In this document: piece by piece, positions 44,943 through 53,140 of the stretch
Numbering within the stretch: position 1 is the first letter of the stretch
Layout of the letters: every line of letters starts with the position of its first letter
Assembly (NCBI RefSeq): GCF_003268675.1
Contig: NZ_CP029378.1
Span: 3,534,001 to 3,598,000, forward strand
Length of the DNA: 64,000 bases
Direction of reading: 5' to 3'
Source: Streptomyces bacillaris
GTDB taxonomy: Bacteria; Actinomycetota; Actinomycetes; Streptomycetales; Streptomycetaceae
Notes under the pieces: model-generated
Database searches by the model: none
Seen by the model: the letters and a program-made list of their open reading frames with translations, nothing else
Told to the model about the DNA's origin: nothing
Translations under genes and position numbers: made by a program

Positions 44943-45763
44943 ACGGACATCCCCGGGGACGTGATGTGGTCCAGTTGCTGCTTCACCAGGCCGGCGACCG
45001 TGGCCGCGCGGAGCGGCTTGGGGCCGTCCACCTGGAAGGTCACCGATGTCCCGCCCTCGTACGCGTAGCAGGCGATGCTGTCGACCGGGTTCTCGCGGTC
45101 GTCGGGCAGGCGGTAGCAGGTGGCGTTCTTGTGGCCGTCGATCTTCGGCCCCTTGTCCAGCACGCCGAATGCCTCCACGAGGGCGGTCTTCTGCTCGTGG
45201 AGGGTGCGGACCGTCCGCGCGTTCTCGGCCTGGGTGACCCGCACGGAGAGCACCAGGTCGCCGGAGTCGGCGGCGTACGAGCGGTGGGCGACGCCCCGGA
45301 CCTTGAGCTTGCCGATAAGCGCGTCGAGCTGGCGGTACTGCTTGGCGCTCAGCCCGCGCCCGCCCTCCTCCTTCAGCGCGGCGACGGCGGCCTCCCCGCC
45401 GGCCTCCCCGTCGTTGCTGAGGCCGGCGAGGTCCGGGCCGAGCCGGTAGCCCTCGGGCACGGGCAGCAGCAGCCTGCTCAGCTCGGTGTCCGCCCTGCCG
45501 CGGTCGGCCCTCGCCGCGGGGTCGGGGCCCGGCTCGGGGGCGCTGTCGTCCCAGACGGCCGTCTCGACGGTCCGGTCGGCGCCGCTCACGGCCTGGGCCG
45601 TGTAGGCGGCGCCGCCGCCCACCGCGGCGAGGACCAGCACGAGCGGCAGCACGGTGGCCACGGCCCGTCGGCGCTTCGGGGCGGAGGGCTCCGGTGCGGC
45701 GGGGGCTTCCGGAGTGGTGGAGGCCTCCGGCGCGGCGGAAGTGATCTCGGCGTCGTCGCTCAC
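44939..45763 (-). CDS. Membrane-anchored extracytoplasmic protein, paralogue 2 of 3
   Basis: 274 aa from a GTG at 45763 (GTGA overlap with the upstream gene). A lead rich in Pro/Ala/Glu (EASTTPEAPAAPEPSAPKRRR) is followed by a membrane helix (VLPLVLVLAAVGGGAAYTA) and the exported domain with LSRLLLPVPEGYRLGPDLAGL. Two Cys (ATCYRLPDD and IACYAYEGG) may form a disulphide. The exported core ends in a helix (LVKQQLDHITSPG). The motif and layout match the flanking genes. Confidence 0.75.
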   Translation of the reverse strand: MSDDAEITSAAPEASTTPEAPAAPEPSAPKRRRAVATVLPLVLVLAAVGGGAAYTAQAVSGADRTVETAVWDDSAPEPGPDPAARADRGRADTELSRLLLPVPEGYRLGPDLAGLSNDGEAGGEAAVAALKEEGGRGLSAKQYRQLDALIGKLKVRGVAHRSYAADSGDLVLSVRVTQAENARTVRTLHEQKTALVEAFGVLDKGPKIDGHKNATCYRLPDDRENPVDSIACYAYEGGTSVTFQVDGPKPLRAATVAGLVKQQLDHITSPGMSV

Positions 45764-46518
45764 AGGCGCTCCAGCTGTCGTTCGGCGAGGACGCGGATGT
45801 CCTTCTTGCTGATGGGCTTCACATCGCTGATGCCGATGTCGATCATGATGTCTCCGCGTACGGCCAGCGCCCTGGCGCGATAGAGGGGCAGATAGCCGGC
45901 CTCCCGCTCGACGGGGTAGAGGAAGTAGCGCCCCTGGCCGGTGCCTTCGATCGGATCCCCAGCGTTACCGGCCCCCTCCTTCGCTTCCGGCATGTAGGAG
46001 AGCTGGTTGGCGAGGTGATCGGGGGCGTAGCTGTCCAGGCCCGGCCTGAACTGGACCAGGGCGAGATGGGTGTACCGGTCCTTCTGTACCCACTCGGTCG
46101 CCGCGACCCGGCGCAGACCGCTCTCGGTGAAGTACCGGAACATGCCCTCCCCGTCCTTGAAGTACCGGGCGTACTCCGCATACGGCATCCACTCGCCGCC
46201 CTCGCGGGGGTAGTCCGGAGAAGCCTCCGCCCCCTTGGGCCGCTCCAGGAGCAGCTTGCGCAGGTCCCCGTCCGTCCGGACCCGCCGGTCCTCGGAGGCG
46301 GGCAGCGGGGCCGGGGCCTTGTCGGCCGCGAGCGGCTTCGCCGGGTAGGCCAGGCCGGGCTGGGAGAGGGCGGGCAGGGGCGTCGGTGGCCGCTGGGACT
46401 GGATGCCGTAGCCGACGGCGGTGCCGCCGGAGATCCCGAGCAGGGCCGCGGCGGCGATGATCAGTGCCGTGCGGCCCCGGGGTCTGCTGGTGGGCGAAAC
46501 GGTGTCGTTCGGTTCCAA
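45760..46518 (-). CDS. Membrane-anchored extracytoplasmic protein, paralogue 3 of 3
   Basis: 252 aa from a TTG at 46518, preferred because GGGGGGA lies 6 nt upstream; an in-frame ATG at 46560 has no ribosome site. A short lead (EPNDTVSPTSRPRGR) is followed by a membrane helix (TALIIAAAALLGISGGTAVGYG) and the motif LRKLLLERPKGAEASPDYP. The exported part ends with a basic helix (DIRVLAERQLERL). It is the first gene of the operon and is divergent from the DsrE gene. Confidence 0.72.
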   Translation of the reverse strand: MEPNDTVSPTSRPRGRTALIIAAAALLGISGGTAVGYGIQSQRPPTPLPALSQPGLAYPAKPLAADKAPAPLPASEDRRVRTDGDLRKLLLERPKGAEASPDYPREGGEWMPYAEYARYFKDGEGMFRYFTESGLRRVAATEWVQKDRYTHLALVQFRPGLDSYAPDHLANQLSYMPEAKEGAGNAGDPIEGTGQGRYFLYPVEREAGYLPLYRARALAVRGDIMIDIGISDVKPISKKDIRVLAERQLERL

Positions 46519-46625
46519 AAGGGGTCCCCCCGTAGCGAGTTCGAAGCGCGGGCGGCGCATCCGCGCACACAGATGACCCGCAGGTCAGGGGGGAGGTTGT
46601 CCGCTGGAGGATTACAGTTCGGTGT

Positions 46626-46988
46626 ATGTCGAAGAAGCTTGTGATCAAGGTGACCGCCGGGCCCGAGGCCGCCGAGCGCTGCTCGCAGGCGTTCACCGTG
46701 GCGGCGGTGGCCGTGGCCAGTGGTGTGGAGGTCTCGCTCTGGCTGACCGGTGAGTCGTCGTGGTTCGCACTGCCGGGCCGGGCCGCCGAGTTCGAGCTGC
46801 CGCACGCCGCCCCGCTGCCCGATCTGCTCGACTCGATCCTGGCGGGCGGCCGGGTCACCCTCTGCACGCAGTGTGCGGCGCGCCGGGAGATCACGGAGCA
46901 GGACGTGCTGAAGGGCGTACGGATCGCGGGGGCGCAGGTCTTCGTGCAGGAGGCCATGGCGGACGGCACGCAGGCGCTCGTCTACTGA
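46626..46988 (+). CDS. DsrE family protein
   Basis: 120 aa, ATG at 46626. The DsrE/DsrF fold is seen in KKLVIKVTAGPEAAERCSQAFTVAAVAVASGVEVSLWLTG. A conserved Cys pair region (VTLCTQCAARREI) precedes IAGAQVFVQEAMADG. Family members handle persulfide or sulfur relay; the role here is unknown. A rhodanese gene lies about 1 kb away on the other strand. Confidence 0.88.
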   Translation: MSKKLVIKVTAGPEAAERCSQAFTVAAVAVASGVEVSLWLTGESSWFALPGRAAEFELPHAAPLPDLLDSILAGGRVTLCTQCAARREITEQDVLKGVRIAGAQVFVQEAMADGTQALVY

Positions 46989-47082
46989 CCTCGCCCAGGT
47001 ACTGGCCTTGGCCCCGATACTGACTCTCCCGCCCGGGTACCGGTACTTCGAGCCTCCCTCGAGTACCGGCCTTCCCCGCAGG

Positions 47083-47340
47083 TCAGTACCGCTTCTTGCC
47101 GTCCAGCTCGTCCCACCACTCGTCGGACTTCGGGTCGCCGGAGGGGTCGTCCCACCACCGGTCCTCCGGCCCCCGCCGGTTGGCGAGCATCGCGGCGACG
47201 GGCGGGATCACCATCGCGACCAGGCACATCGCGATGGCAGCGGGCATCGACCAGAGGCGGACGACGGCCCAGGCGGAGACGAAGAGGACGACGCATCCGC
47301 CCATCAGGAGGAAGTAGTTCCGCCGGCGCCGGGCGTACAT
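47083..47340 (-). CDS. DUF3099 family membrane protein
   Basis: 85 aa, ATG at 47340. Two membrane helices (NYFLLMGGCVVLFVSAWAVV and MPAAIAMCLVAMVIPPVAAML) lie between a basic start (YARRRRN) and an acidic Trp-rich tail (DRWWDDPSGDPKSDEWWDELDG). This pattern is the DUF3099 signature in actinobacteria. The function is unknown. Confidence 0.87.
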   Translation of the reverse strand: MYARRRRNYFLLMGGCVVLFVSAWAVVRLWSMPAAIAMCLVAMVIPPVAAMLANRRGPEDRWWDDPSGDPKSDEWWDELDGKKRY

Positions 47341-47395
47341 ACCTCCAGCGTAGGGCGGTCGCCGGGCCTCCGTAACAGGACGGCCCGGAACGGCG

Positions 47396-47451
47396 CGAAG
47401 GGCCGCACCCCGCGTCAGGTGGCGTCCAACCCCCTGGGGTGCGGCCCTTCG
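47396..47451 (-). terminator. Terminator-like hairpin after the sseC-like gene
   Basis: 16-bp perfect arms (47396-47411 and 47436-47451) with a 24-nt loop lie 40 nt beyond the stop of the DUF1416 gene. No clear T run follows. Confidence 0.65.
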
Positions 47452-47490
47452 GCCGTATCGGTGCCGTCGGTCAGGCGGCCATGCCGTGGA

Positions 47491-47778
47491 TCAGACGGCG
47501 ATCGCGACCTCGGAGAGCCCGCCGGTCTGCGCGACGACCGTGCGGTCGGCGCTGCCGCCCGGGACCAGGGCGCGGAGCGTCCAGGTGCCCTCGGCCGCGT
47601 AGAAGCGGAACTGTCCGGTCGCCGAGGTCGGGACCTCGGCGGTGAACTCGCCGGTCGAGTCCAGCAGGCGGACGTAACCGGTGACGGGCTCGCCGTCGCG
47701 GGTCACGCTGCCCTGGATGGTGGTCTCACCGGGCTTGATCGTCGAAGCGTCGGGGCCGCCGGCCTTTGCTCCACACAT
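47491..47778 (-). CDS. DUF1416 (SseC-like) protein
   Basis: 95 aa, ATG at 47778. The sequence is the DUF1416 family: MCGAKAGGPDASTIKPGETTIQG, then YVRLLDSTGEFTAEVPTSATGQFRFYAAEGTWTLRALVPGG, a predicted beta-sandwich. In actinobacteria this gene (sseC) follows a rhodanese gene, as it does here 47 nt downstream. The biochemical role is unknown. The N-terminal Cys2 is conserved in the family and could be reactive. Confidence 0.88.
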   Translation of the reverse strand: MCGAKAGGPDASTIKPGETTIQGSVTRDGEPVTGYVRLLDSTGEFTAEVPTSATGQFRFYAAEGTWTLRALVPGGSADRTVVAQTGGLSEVAIAV

Positions 47779-47825
47779 GGTTCTGTCCTTCTGGTCGGGT
47801 CGTGCGGGTCGGTCGGGTCGGTCGG

Positions 47826-48665
47826 TTACTTCGCGGGGCCCAGCTCGATCGGCACGCCGACGAGGGAGCCGTACTCGGTCCAGGAACCGTCGTAGTTCTT
47901 GACGTTCTCCTGGCCGAGCAGCTCGTGCAGGACGAACCAGGTGAGCGCGGAACGCTCACCGATGCGGCAGTAGGCGATGGTGTCCTTCGACAGGTCGACC
48001 TGCTCGGCCTCGTAGAGGGCCTTCAGCTCGTCGTCCGACTTGAAGGTGCCGTCGTCGTTGGCGTTCTTCGACCACGGGATGTTGCGGGCGCTCGGCACGT
48101 GGCCGGGGCGCTGCGACTGCTCCTGCGGGAGGTGGGCCGGGGCGAGCAGCTTGCCGCTGAACTCGTCGGGCGAGCGCACGTCGACCAGGTTCTGGCTGCC
48201 GATGGCCTTCACGACGTCGTCGCGGTAGGCGCGGATCGACTCGTCCTGCGGCTTGGCCTTGTACTGGGTGGCCGGGCGCGTCGGGACGGCGTCGGTCAGG
48301 TCGCGGGAGTCCAGCTCCCACTTCTTGCGGCCGCCGTCGAGGAGCTTGACGTTCTCGTGGCCGTACAGCTTGAAGTACCAGTAGGCGTAGGACGCGAACC
48401 AGTTGTTGTTGCCGCCGTAGAGGACGACCAGCGTGTCGTTGGCGATGCCCTTCTCGCTGAGCAGCTTCTCGAAGCCGGCCTGGTCCACGAAGTCACGGCG
48501 GACCGGGTCCTGGAGGTCCTTCGTCCAGTCGATCCGGATCGCGTTCTTGATGTGGTTCTTCTCGTACGCCGAGGTGTCCTCGTCGACCTCGACGATGGCA
48601 ACCTGCGGGTCGTCGAGGTGGGCCTCGACCCAGTCGGCGTCTACCAGGACGTCGCTGCGGCTCAT
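47826..48665 (-). CDS. Thiosulfate sulfurtransferase (rhodanese, CysA/SseA type)
   Basis: 279 aa, ATG at 48665. It has two tandem rhodanese domains, of which the C-terminal one is catalytic with Cys in AYCRIGERSALTWF. The inactive N-terminal domain shows VVLYGGNNNWFASYAYWYF, where a Gly replaces the catalytic Cys, as usual. It transfers sulfane sulfur from thiosulfate to thiols or cyanide. It is preceded by a 26-residue leader peptide and hairpin and followed by the sseC-like gene. Confidence 0.93.
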   Translation of the reverse strand: MSRSDVLVDADWVEAHLDDPQVAIVEVDEDTSAYEKNHIKNAIRIDWTKDLQDPVRRDFVDQAGFEKLLSEKGIANDTLVVLYGGNNNWFASYAYWYFKLYGHENVKLLDGGRKKWELDSRDLTDAVPTRPATQYKAKPQDESIRAYRDDVVKAIGSQNLVDVRSPDEFSGKLLAPAHLPQEQSQRPGHVPSARNIPWSKNANDDGTFKSDDELKALYEAEQVDLSKDTIAYCRIGERSALTWFVLHELLGQENVKNYDGSWTEYGSLVGVPIELGPAK

Positions 48666-48817
48666 GTTCTTCTCCTCCGGGGCAGTCTGCGGCGGGGTGG
48701 TGCGAGATGCGGAGTGTGTGCGGTGCGGGTGTGCGGGTATACACGCGGACGGACGGAGCGTGGCGCGTACGGGGCACGGGGGCCGGCCCTGACAGTGCGG
48801 TCGAAGGGCCGGGGAGC

Positions 48818-48841
48818 AGCGGGACGGACGAACGTCCCGCT
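48818..48841 (-). promoter_or_regulatory. Attenuator-like hairpin between leader peptide and rhodanese gene
   Basis: 9-bp perfect arms (48818-48826 and 48833-48841) with a 6-nt loop start at the last base of the leader stop codon. A ribosome terminating or stalling on the leader would cover or free one arm. No T run follows, so control could be by Rho access or translation rather than intrinsic termination. Confidence 0.55.
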
Positions 48842-48921
48842 CAGGAGGTGCGACAGAGCATGGCGGCGACGCGGCACAGGTCTACTGCCCGCCGCTTCGT
48901 GAGATCCGCCTGTCGCTTCAT
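48841..48921 (-). CDS. Putative cysteine-sensing leader peptide for the rhodanese operon
   Basis: 26 aa, ATG at 48921, stop 48841-48843. The sequence includes KRRAVDLCRVAAMLCR, with two Leu-Cys-Arg triplets. This is the pattern of actinobacterial leader peptides upstream of sulfur-assimilation genes. It is encoded 175 nt ahead of the sulfurtransferase on the same strand. Cysteine-dependent stalling at the Cys codons is an inference from work on cysteine attenuators in mycobacteria. Confidence 0.75.
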   Translation of the reverse strand: MKRQADLTKRRAVDLCRVAAMLCRTS

Positions 48922-49132
48922 GCGTCCGATCGTAGGGAGGTACGGGCGGAGATGTCACCGCCGTGTCGCATGGTGAGACGCGATCATCCGTGATGCGAGA
49001 CGCGGGGCGGGTGGGCGCACCCCGGAGCCGGTTCCCCGCTGCTCCCCGTCGGCCGCGCATCTACGGACCGGACGTTGCCGTCTCACTATCCGGATCACCG
49101 GGCGGGAGCGCATGGCACCGGCCCGTCGCTGC

Positions 49133-49202
49133 CGTCACCCCGGCCCGTCACCCCGGCCCGTCAGCCCGGCCCGTCCGGCCGGTCGTCCGGCCGGTCGTCC
49201 GG
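49133..49202. repeat. Short tandem repeats downstream of the DUF2993 gene
   Basis: Three 13-bp units of CGTCACCCCGGCC type (49133-49171, the third with one change) are followed by two GGCCGGTCGTCC-type units. They end at the DUF2993 stop region. Confidence 0.7.
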
Positions 49203-49207
49203 AGGGT

Positions 49208-49897
49208 TCAGCCGGTCAGCGAGACGTTCGAGCCCTCCAGCCCGATCTCCAGGCCCTTCTCCGTGACCTGGGTCTTCCGCAGCTCCAGCCCCTTCGGCAG
49301 ACCGTCGATGTCGCGCTCGAAGTCCGTCTTCTGGCGCACCAGTTGCTCCACGCCCGGGATGCCCTCACCCGGCACCTCGTCCGCGCGCACCCTGACCGTG
49401 TGGCCGTCGACCTGGGTCACCGTGGAGAGCACGCTGCGGGAGATCGGGCGGCCGAGGACCTCGACCGTGCCGGTGACCTTCACCTTGCCGTCGCCGCCGT
49501 ACGCGACGGTGACGCCGTCGTCCGCCGCCGCCGTCAGGTCCTCGTACGAGACGAGGGCGGTGCCGGTGGCGCGGGCCGCCGTGGCGGTGGAGTAGCCGGC
49601 GCCGAGCTTCACGTCGTACAGCTCGGCCCGGACCTCGTCGACCCGGACCGCGCGGCCGCCGGCCTCGGTCCGCATCCCGCTGAGGGAGACGTCCACCCGG
49701 TCGAGCCGGGAGGCGGCGACCTGGGTCAGGAAGGGGAAGCCCTTGATCGACACCTCGGTCCTCCCGGCGCTGCCCCCGCTGAGGCTGACCCGGTCCTCGG
49801 CCTCCGACTCCGCGAGATGGACGGCCACCCGGTCGACGGCGACGAAGATCCCGCCGACCACCACCAGCAGGACCAGCAGTATTCGCAGTGCGCGCAT
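49208..49897 (-). CDS. DUF2993 (LmeA-like) membrane-anchored protein
   Basis: 229 aa, ATG at 49897. An N-terminal hydrophobic helix (ILLVLLVVVGGIFVAVDRV) acts as anchor or signal. The DUF2993 body is beta-rich with VSLSGGSAGRTEVSIKGFPFLTQVAASRLDRVDVSLSGMRT, then a central stretch and a C-terminal LELRKTQVTEKGLEIGLEGSNVSL. The family includes mycobacterial LmeA, involved in mannan elongation in lipomannan synthesis. Here it sits alone between the leader and the large membrane-protein gene. Confidence 0.87.
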   Translation of the reverse strand: MRALRILLVLLVVVGGIFVAVDRVAVHLAESEAEDRVSLSGGSAGRTEVSIKGFPFLTQVAASRLDRVDVSLSGMRTEAGGRAVRVDEVRAELYDVKLGAGYSTATAARATGTALVSYEDLTAAADDGVTVAYGGDGKVKVTGTVEVLGRPISRSVLSTVTQVDGHTVRVRADEVPGEGIPGVEQLVRQKTDFERDIDGLPKGLELRKTQVTEKGLEIGLEGSNVSLTG

Positions 49898-50000
49898 GTG
49901 TGTCGTTCCCCCACCTCAGCCGTACGGTCGATCCCCCGGGTGATCGACGAGCGGCACCCCCCGATCGGTTCCCGGGGCGGTTACCCCCGTTGAGTACACG

Positions 50001-51587
50001 TCAGACCAGCGCGCGGCCGATCAGGTAGACCGCCGGGGCCGCCGCGGTGAGCGGCAGCGCCACCCCGGCCGTCATATGGACGAAGCGCGACGGGTAGTCG
50101 TAGCTCGCCACCCGCAGCCCGATCAGCGCACAGACGCCCGCCGCGAGGCCGAGCAGCGCGCCCTGGCCGCCGTACTCCGTGAGACCGCCCGTCGCGATGC
50201 CGGCTCCCGCGCCCGCGAGCAGCGCCACCACGACCGACGCGATGCCCGGGAGCGGCAGGGCCCGGGCGAGTACGGCCGCCGCGACCGCCACCCCGCCGAC
50301 CACCACCGCGTCCTCGGCCGCCGCGAGGTGCCCGGCGGCCAGGACCGCGAGGGCCGCCGAGACGACCGTGGCCATCAGGCCGTACAGCCGCTCGTCGGCG
50401 GCCGCGTGGCTGCGGAGCTGGAGGACCACGGTGAGCAGCACCCAGACGCCCAGGGTGCCCAGGAGCGCGGCGGGTCCGTGCTCCCGGCCCGCCGTGAGGA
50501 GCGCGAGATCGGCGACGAGACCGCCGGCGAAGGCGAGCGCGATGCCCTGGCGGGCGGGCCACATGCCGTTGAGCCGGAACCAGCCGGCGGCCGTCAGCGC
50601 CTGGAGCAGGACGAGCGGGACGAGCAGGGCGTACGGGCCGATGGCCGCGCCGCCCGCGAGGAGCAGGCCGAGCCCGGCGGTGAGCGCGGCGGGCTGCATA
50701 CCGGGCGCGATGATCGGGGACCGCCCCTCGGCCCTCGCCCGCTGGGCGTCGGTGATCCGGGCGTTGCCGAGGGTGGTGGGCGCGCTGTAGCCGGAGTCGT
50801 CGAGCCGGGCGGCCTGCGGCTGTGCCGACGACGGCTGCGGGGCCTGGGACGCGGGTTCGGGAGCGGCCGGGGCCGGGACCGGGACCTCGGGCGGCAGCGG
50901 GAGGGAGCCGGAGGCGCCCTGCGGGAGCAGATACGCGGTGTCGGCGGCGGAGGGCACCGGCTGGTGGGGCTGCTGAGGCTGGTGGGCCTGGTGCTCAGGC
51001 TGGGCGGCCTGGTGCTGGTGCTGGGCCTGGTGCTGAGGCTGCTGGTACGGCTGGGGCTGCTGAGGCTGGTGGTACTGCCCTTCCTGGTACTGCGGCTCCC
51101 GGTACTGCGCCCGCTGCTGAGGCTCCTGGTACGGCTGCGGCTCCTGGTACGGCTGCGACGGCTGAGACGTCCCATACGAACCGGAACCCTGCCCGCCCCC
51201 GTACGAACCGGGATCCTGCCCGTTCCCGTACGGATCGGAACCCTGCCCGCCTCCGTACGCGTCCGCCCCCGTCCCGTACGCCGCCGGCCGAGGCGCACCG
51301 TACGCGTCCGGCTCCGGCTGTCCGTATCCCTGCGGCGCCGCGTCCCGCCGGATCGTCGGCTGGTACTGCGTGTCCCAGGTCGGCGCCTGCCAGGTCTGGG
51401 TCGCGCCCTGGTCGAAGGCGCCCGGCTCCTGGGGCAGGGCCGACTGCCCGGCCGTTCCGTCGGGCCAGTGCTGCTGCGTGGGCGGCTGCGGCGTCACGGG
51501 CGACGCCGGCACGGACGACTGCGGCGGCACGGGCGGCTGCTGCTGGGGCTCGTACGGATACGGGTACTGCTGATCGCTGCTGCTCAT
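50001..51587 (-). CDS. Polytopic membrane protein with long Pro/Gln/Tyr-rich N-terminal region
   Basis: 528 aa from the ATG at 51587. Residues 1-300 are disordered with Tyr-Gly, Gln-Pro and Gln-Tyr repeats (YGGGQGSGSYG, QPYQEPQ types). The C-terminal 230 residues contain about eight membrane helices (PYALLVPLVLLQALTAAGWFRL, then VWVLLTVVLQLRS, then IASVVVALLAGAGAGIATGGL). No catalytic motif was recognised. It begins 10 nt after the moaD stop, so the two are co-transcribed. Confidence 0.75.
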   Translation of the reverse strand: MSSSDQQYPYPYEPQQQPPVPPQSSVPASPVTPQPPTQQHWPDGTAGQSALPQEPGAFDQGATQTWQAPTWDTQYQPTIRRDAAPQGYGQPEPDAYGAPRPAAYGTGADAYGGGQGSDPYGNGQDPGSYGGGQGSGSYGTSQPSQPYQEPQPYQEPQQRAQYREPQYQEGQYHQPQQPQPYQQPQHQAQHQHQAAQPEHQAHQPQQPHQPVPSAADTAYLLPQGASGSLPLPPEVPVPAPAAPEPASQAPQPSSAQPQAARLDDSGYSAPTTLGNARITDAQRARAEGRSPIIAPGMQPAALTAGLGLLLAGGAAIGPYALLVPLVLLQALTAAGWFRLNGMWPARQGIALAFAGGLVADLALLTAGREHGPAALLGTLGVWVLLTVVLQLRSHAAADERLYGLMATVVSAALAVLAAGHLAAAEDAVVVGGVAVAAAVLARALPLPGIASVVVALLAGAGAGIATGGLTEYGGQGALLGLAAGVCALIGLRVASYDYPSRFVHMTAGVALPLTAAAPAVYLIGRALV

Positions 51588-51597
51588 GGCCTGCGGT

Positions 51598-51852
51598 TCA
51601 TCCTCCTGCGAACGGCGGGAGCACCTCGACCGTGCCGCCCTCGGCAAGGCGTACGGTCTCATGCCCACGGGTACCGACGGGATTGCCGTCGATGAGGAAC
51701 GAGCACCGCTGGAGCACCCGGCTCAGCTCGCCCGGATGCCGTTCGCGTACGGCGTCGAGCGCCTCGGCGAGGGTCGCCGCCGCGTACGGCTCCTCCGCGG
51801 TGCCCGCGGCGGCCTTGGCCGCGGCCCAGTAGCGGATCGTCCCCGCTGCCAT
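51598..51852 (-). CDS. MoaD/ThiS family sulfur-carrier protein
   Basis: 84 aa from the ATG at 51852. Ubiquitin-like fold: TIRYWAAAKAAAGTAEEPY at the start, LAEALDAVRERHPGELSRVLQRCSFLIDGNPV in the middle, and the essential C-terminal Gly-Gly (VEVLPPFAGG), which is thiocarboxylated. It supplies sulfur for molybdopterin or thiamin-type synthesis. No MoaE or ThiG is nearby, so the pathway is not assigned. Confidence 0.87.
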   Translation of the reverse strand: MAAGTIRYWAAAKAAAGTAEEPYAAATLAEALDAVRERHPGELSRVLQRCSFLIDGNPVGTRGHETVRLAEGGTVEVLPPFAGG

Positions 51853-51910
51853 GGCGCAACTCCTTCGGTCGGTTCGTCGGACGCGTCGTGCGTCGGCTCT
51901 CCATGATGGG

Positions 51911-52924
51911 TCACGCGCGCGGCGCGCCCGTCGCCCAGGCGGCGATCCGGGCCAGCAGGGCGTCGTCCGCCGCGTTCTCCGCGTGCCCCATCCCCCGCTC
52001 CAGCCACAGCTCCGCGCCCTCCCCCGCCGCGTCGGCCAGCATCCGCGGGTGGTCGAGCGGGAAGTAGGGGTCCCGGTCGCCGTGGACGAGGAGCAGCGGG
52101 GCCGGGGCGATGAGCGGGACCGCGGCGGCCGGGGAGAGCGGGACGGGGTCCCACTCCTCCGTGGCGATCCGGGTACGGAGCCCGTACCGCCCGACCAGCC
52201 GCCCCGAGGGCCGGGTGACCACCCAGTGCAGCCGGCGCATCGGGGCCGTACCCCGGTAGTACCAGCGGGCCGGTGCGCTGACCGAAACCACGGCGTCCGC
52301 ATACGCGTCATACGCGGCCGCGGAGGTGTCCGCCGCATGCGCGCCGAAGTGCGCCCCCGAGTGCTCCGCCGTGCGCCTCTCGCGCTCCGGTACACGAACG
52401 GATGCATCCGATGCCCCGAAACCATCCGGGCCGCACCCTGGACTCCGTTTCGAGGAGGGATCCGTATACAGAGCGCCGTGCCGGAGCGCCACGGATCCGC
52501 CCATGGAGAAGCCGACGGTCACGACCCGGGAGTGTCCGAGGGCCCGCGCCCAGGCCACCGCGGCGGCCAGATCCAGCACCTCGCGGTCGCCCACCGTGGA
52601 GCGCCCGCCGGACCGTCCGTGCCCCCGGAACGAGAACGTGATCACGGCCGCACGCTGGGAGAACACCCGCGCGGCACGGCGTAAGGCAGGGCGGTCGACC
52701 GAGCCGGTGAAGCCGTGCGCGACGACGATCGCGGGGGTGCCGGCCACCGTCTCCGTACGGGCTCCGGGAGCCGCCCCGGGGCCCGTCCCGGAACCCGCCG
52801 TACACGGCTCGTACACCGCCTCGACCGGTACGCCGTCATCCGTCAGCAATGTGGCGAAACGCGGTACCTGCGTGAGCAAGGGAACAGAAGAACCCCGGAT
52901 CGGACCCTCGGACGCGGAACACAT
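51911..52924 (-). CDS. Alpha/beta hydrolase
   Basis: 337 aa from the ATG at 52924. The nucleophile elbow is GFSMGGSVAL (Ser). The oxyanion region is VAHGFTGSVDRPALRRAARVFSQRAAVITFSFRGHGRSGGRST. The acid is in HGDRDPYFPLDHPRML and the base His in ERGMGHAEN. About 45 low-complexity residues (SSKRSPGCGPDGF to ADTSAAAYDAY) are inserted after the elbow, longer than usual. The substrate is unknown; serine hydrolase chemistry is certain. Its start codon is 19 nt from a strong hairpin in the glnR upstream region. Confidence 0.85.
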   Translation of the reverse strand: MCSASEGPIRGSSVPLLTQVPRFATLLTDDGVPVEAVYEPCTAGSGTGPGAAPGARTETVAGTPAIVVAHGFTGSVDRPALRRAARVFSQRAAVITFSFRGHGRSGGRSTVGDREVLDLAAAVAWARALGHSRVVTVGFSMGGSVALRHGALYTDPSSKRSPGCGPDGFGASDASVRVPERERRTAEHSGAHFGAHAADTSAAAYDAYADAVVSVSAPARWYYRGTAPMRRLHWVVTRPSGRLVGRYGLRTRIATEEWDPVPLSPAAAVPLIAPAPLLLVHGDRDPYFPLDHPRMLADAAGEGAELWLERGMGHAENAADDALLARIAAWATGAPRA

Positions 52925-52942
52925 GTGGGCTATTCTGCTGCG

Positions 52943-52978
52943 AAGAGGACCTGGGCAATGCAGCCCCCGGGTCCTTTT
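52943..52978. promoter_or_regulatory. Strong 13-bp hairpin in the hydrolase/glnR divergent region
   Basis: Arms 52943-52955 and 52966-52978 pair over 13 bp (two wobbles in RNA) around a 10-nt loop. The plus-strand right arm ends in TTTT and the left arm in AAGA. TATTCT at 52931-52936 is -10-like. It could terminate a short transcript toward glnR or a transcript toward the hydrolase. Confidence 0.6.
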
Positions 52979-53081
52979 GTGCTTTACCGGGCGTTGTTAC
53001 GCAGACGTTTCGAGAAGCTCAGCGGTCCCCGGGGCGCGGGATCGCACGTAATACCGGCTGACGTACGAAGCAGTGCCGCAT

Positions 53082-53106
53082 ACTCCCCCGGGTCCGACCC
53101 GGGAGT
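53082..53106 (+). promoter_or_regulatory. Second hairpin in the glnR leader
   Basis: An 11-bp stem (ACTCCC plus GGGTC paired with 53096-53106) has a CC bulge and a one-base centre. It lies 19 nt upstream of the ribosome site of the small ORF that precedes glnR. Confidence 0.5.
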
Positions 53107-53140
53107 GCCCCTCTCGCAGGGAACGAGGAGGACCGACGTA

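Noticed and set aside
52982..53003. Possible PHO-box-like direct repeats before glnR
   Set aside because: CTTTACCGGGC matches a PhoP unit only partly and the next 11 nt match poorly. Known PhoP-glnR cross-talk makes it tempting, but the sequence alone does not support it.
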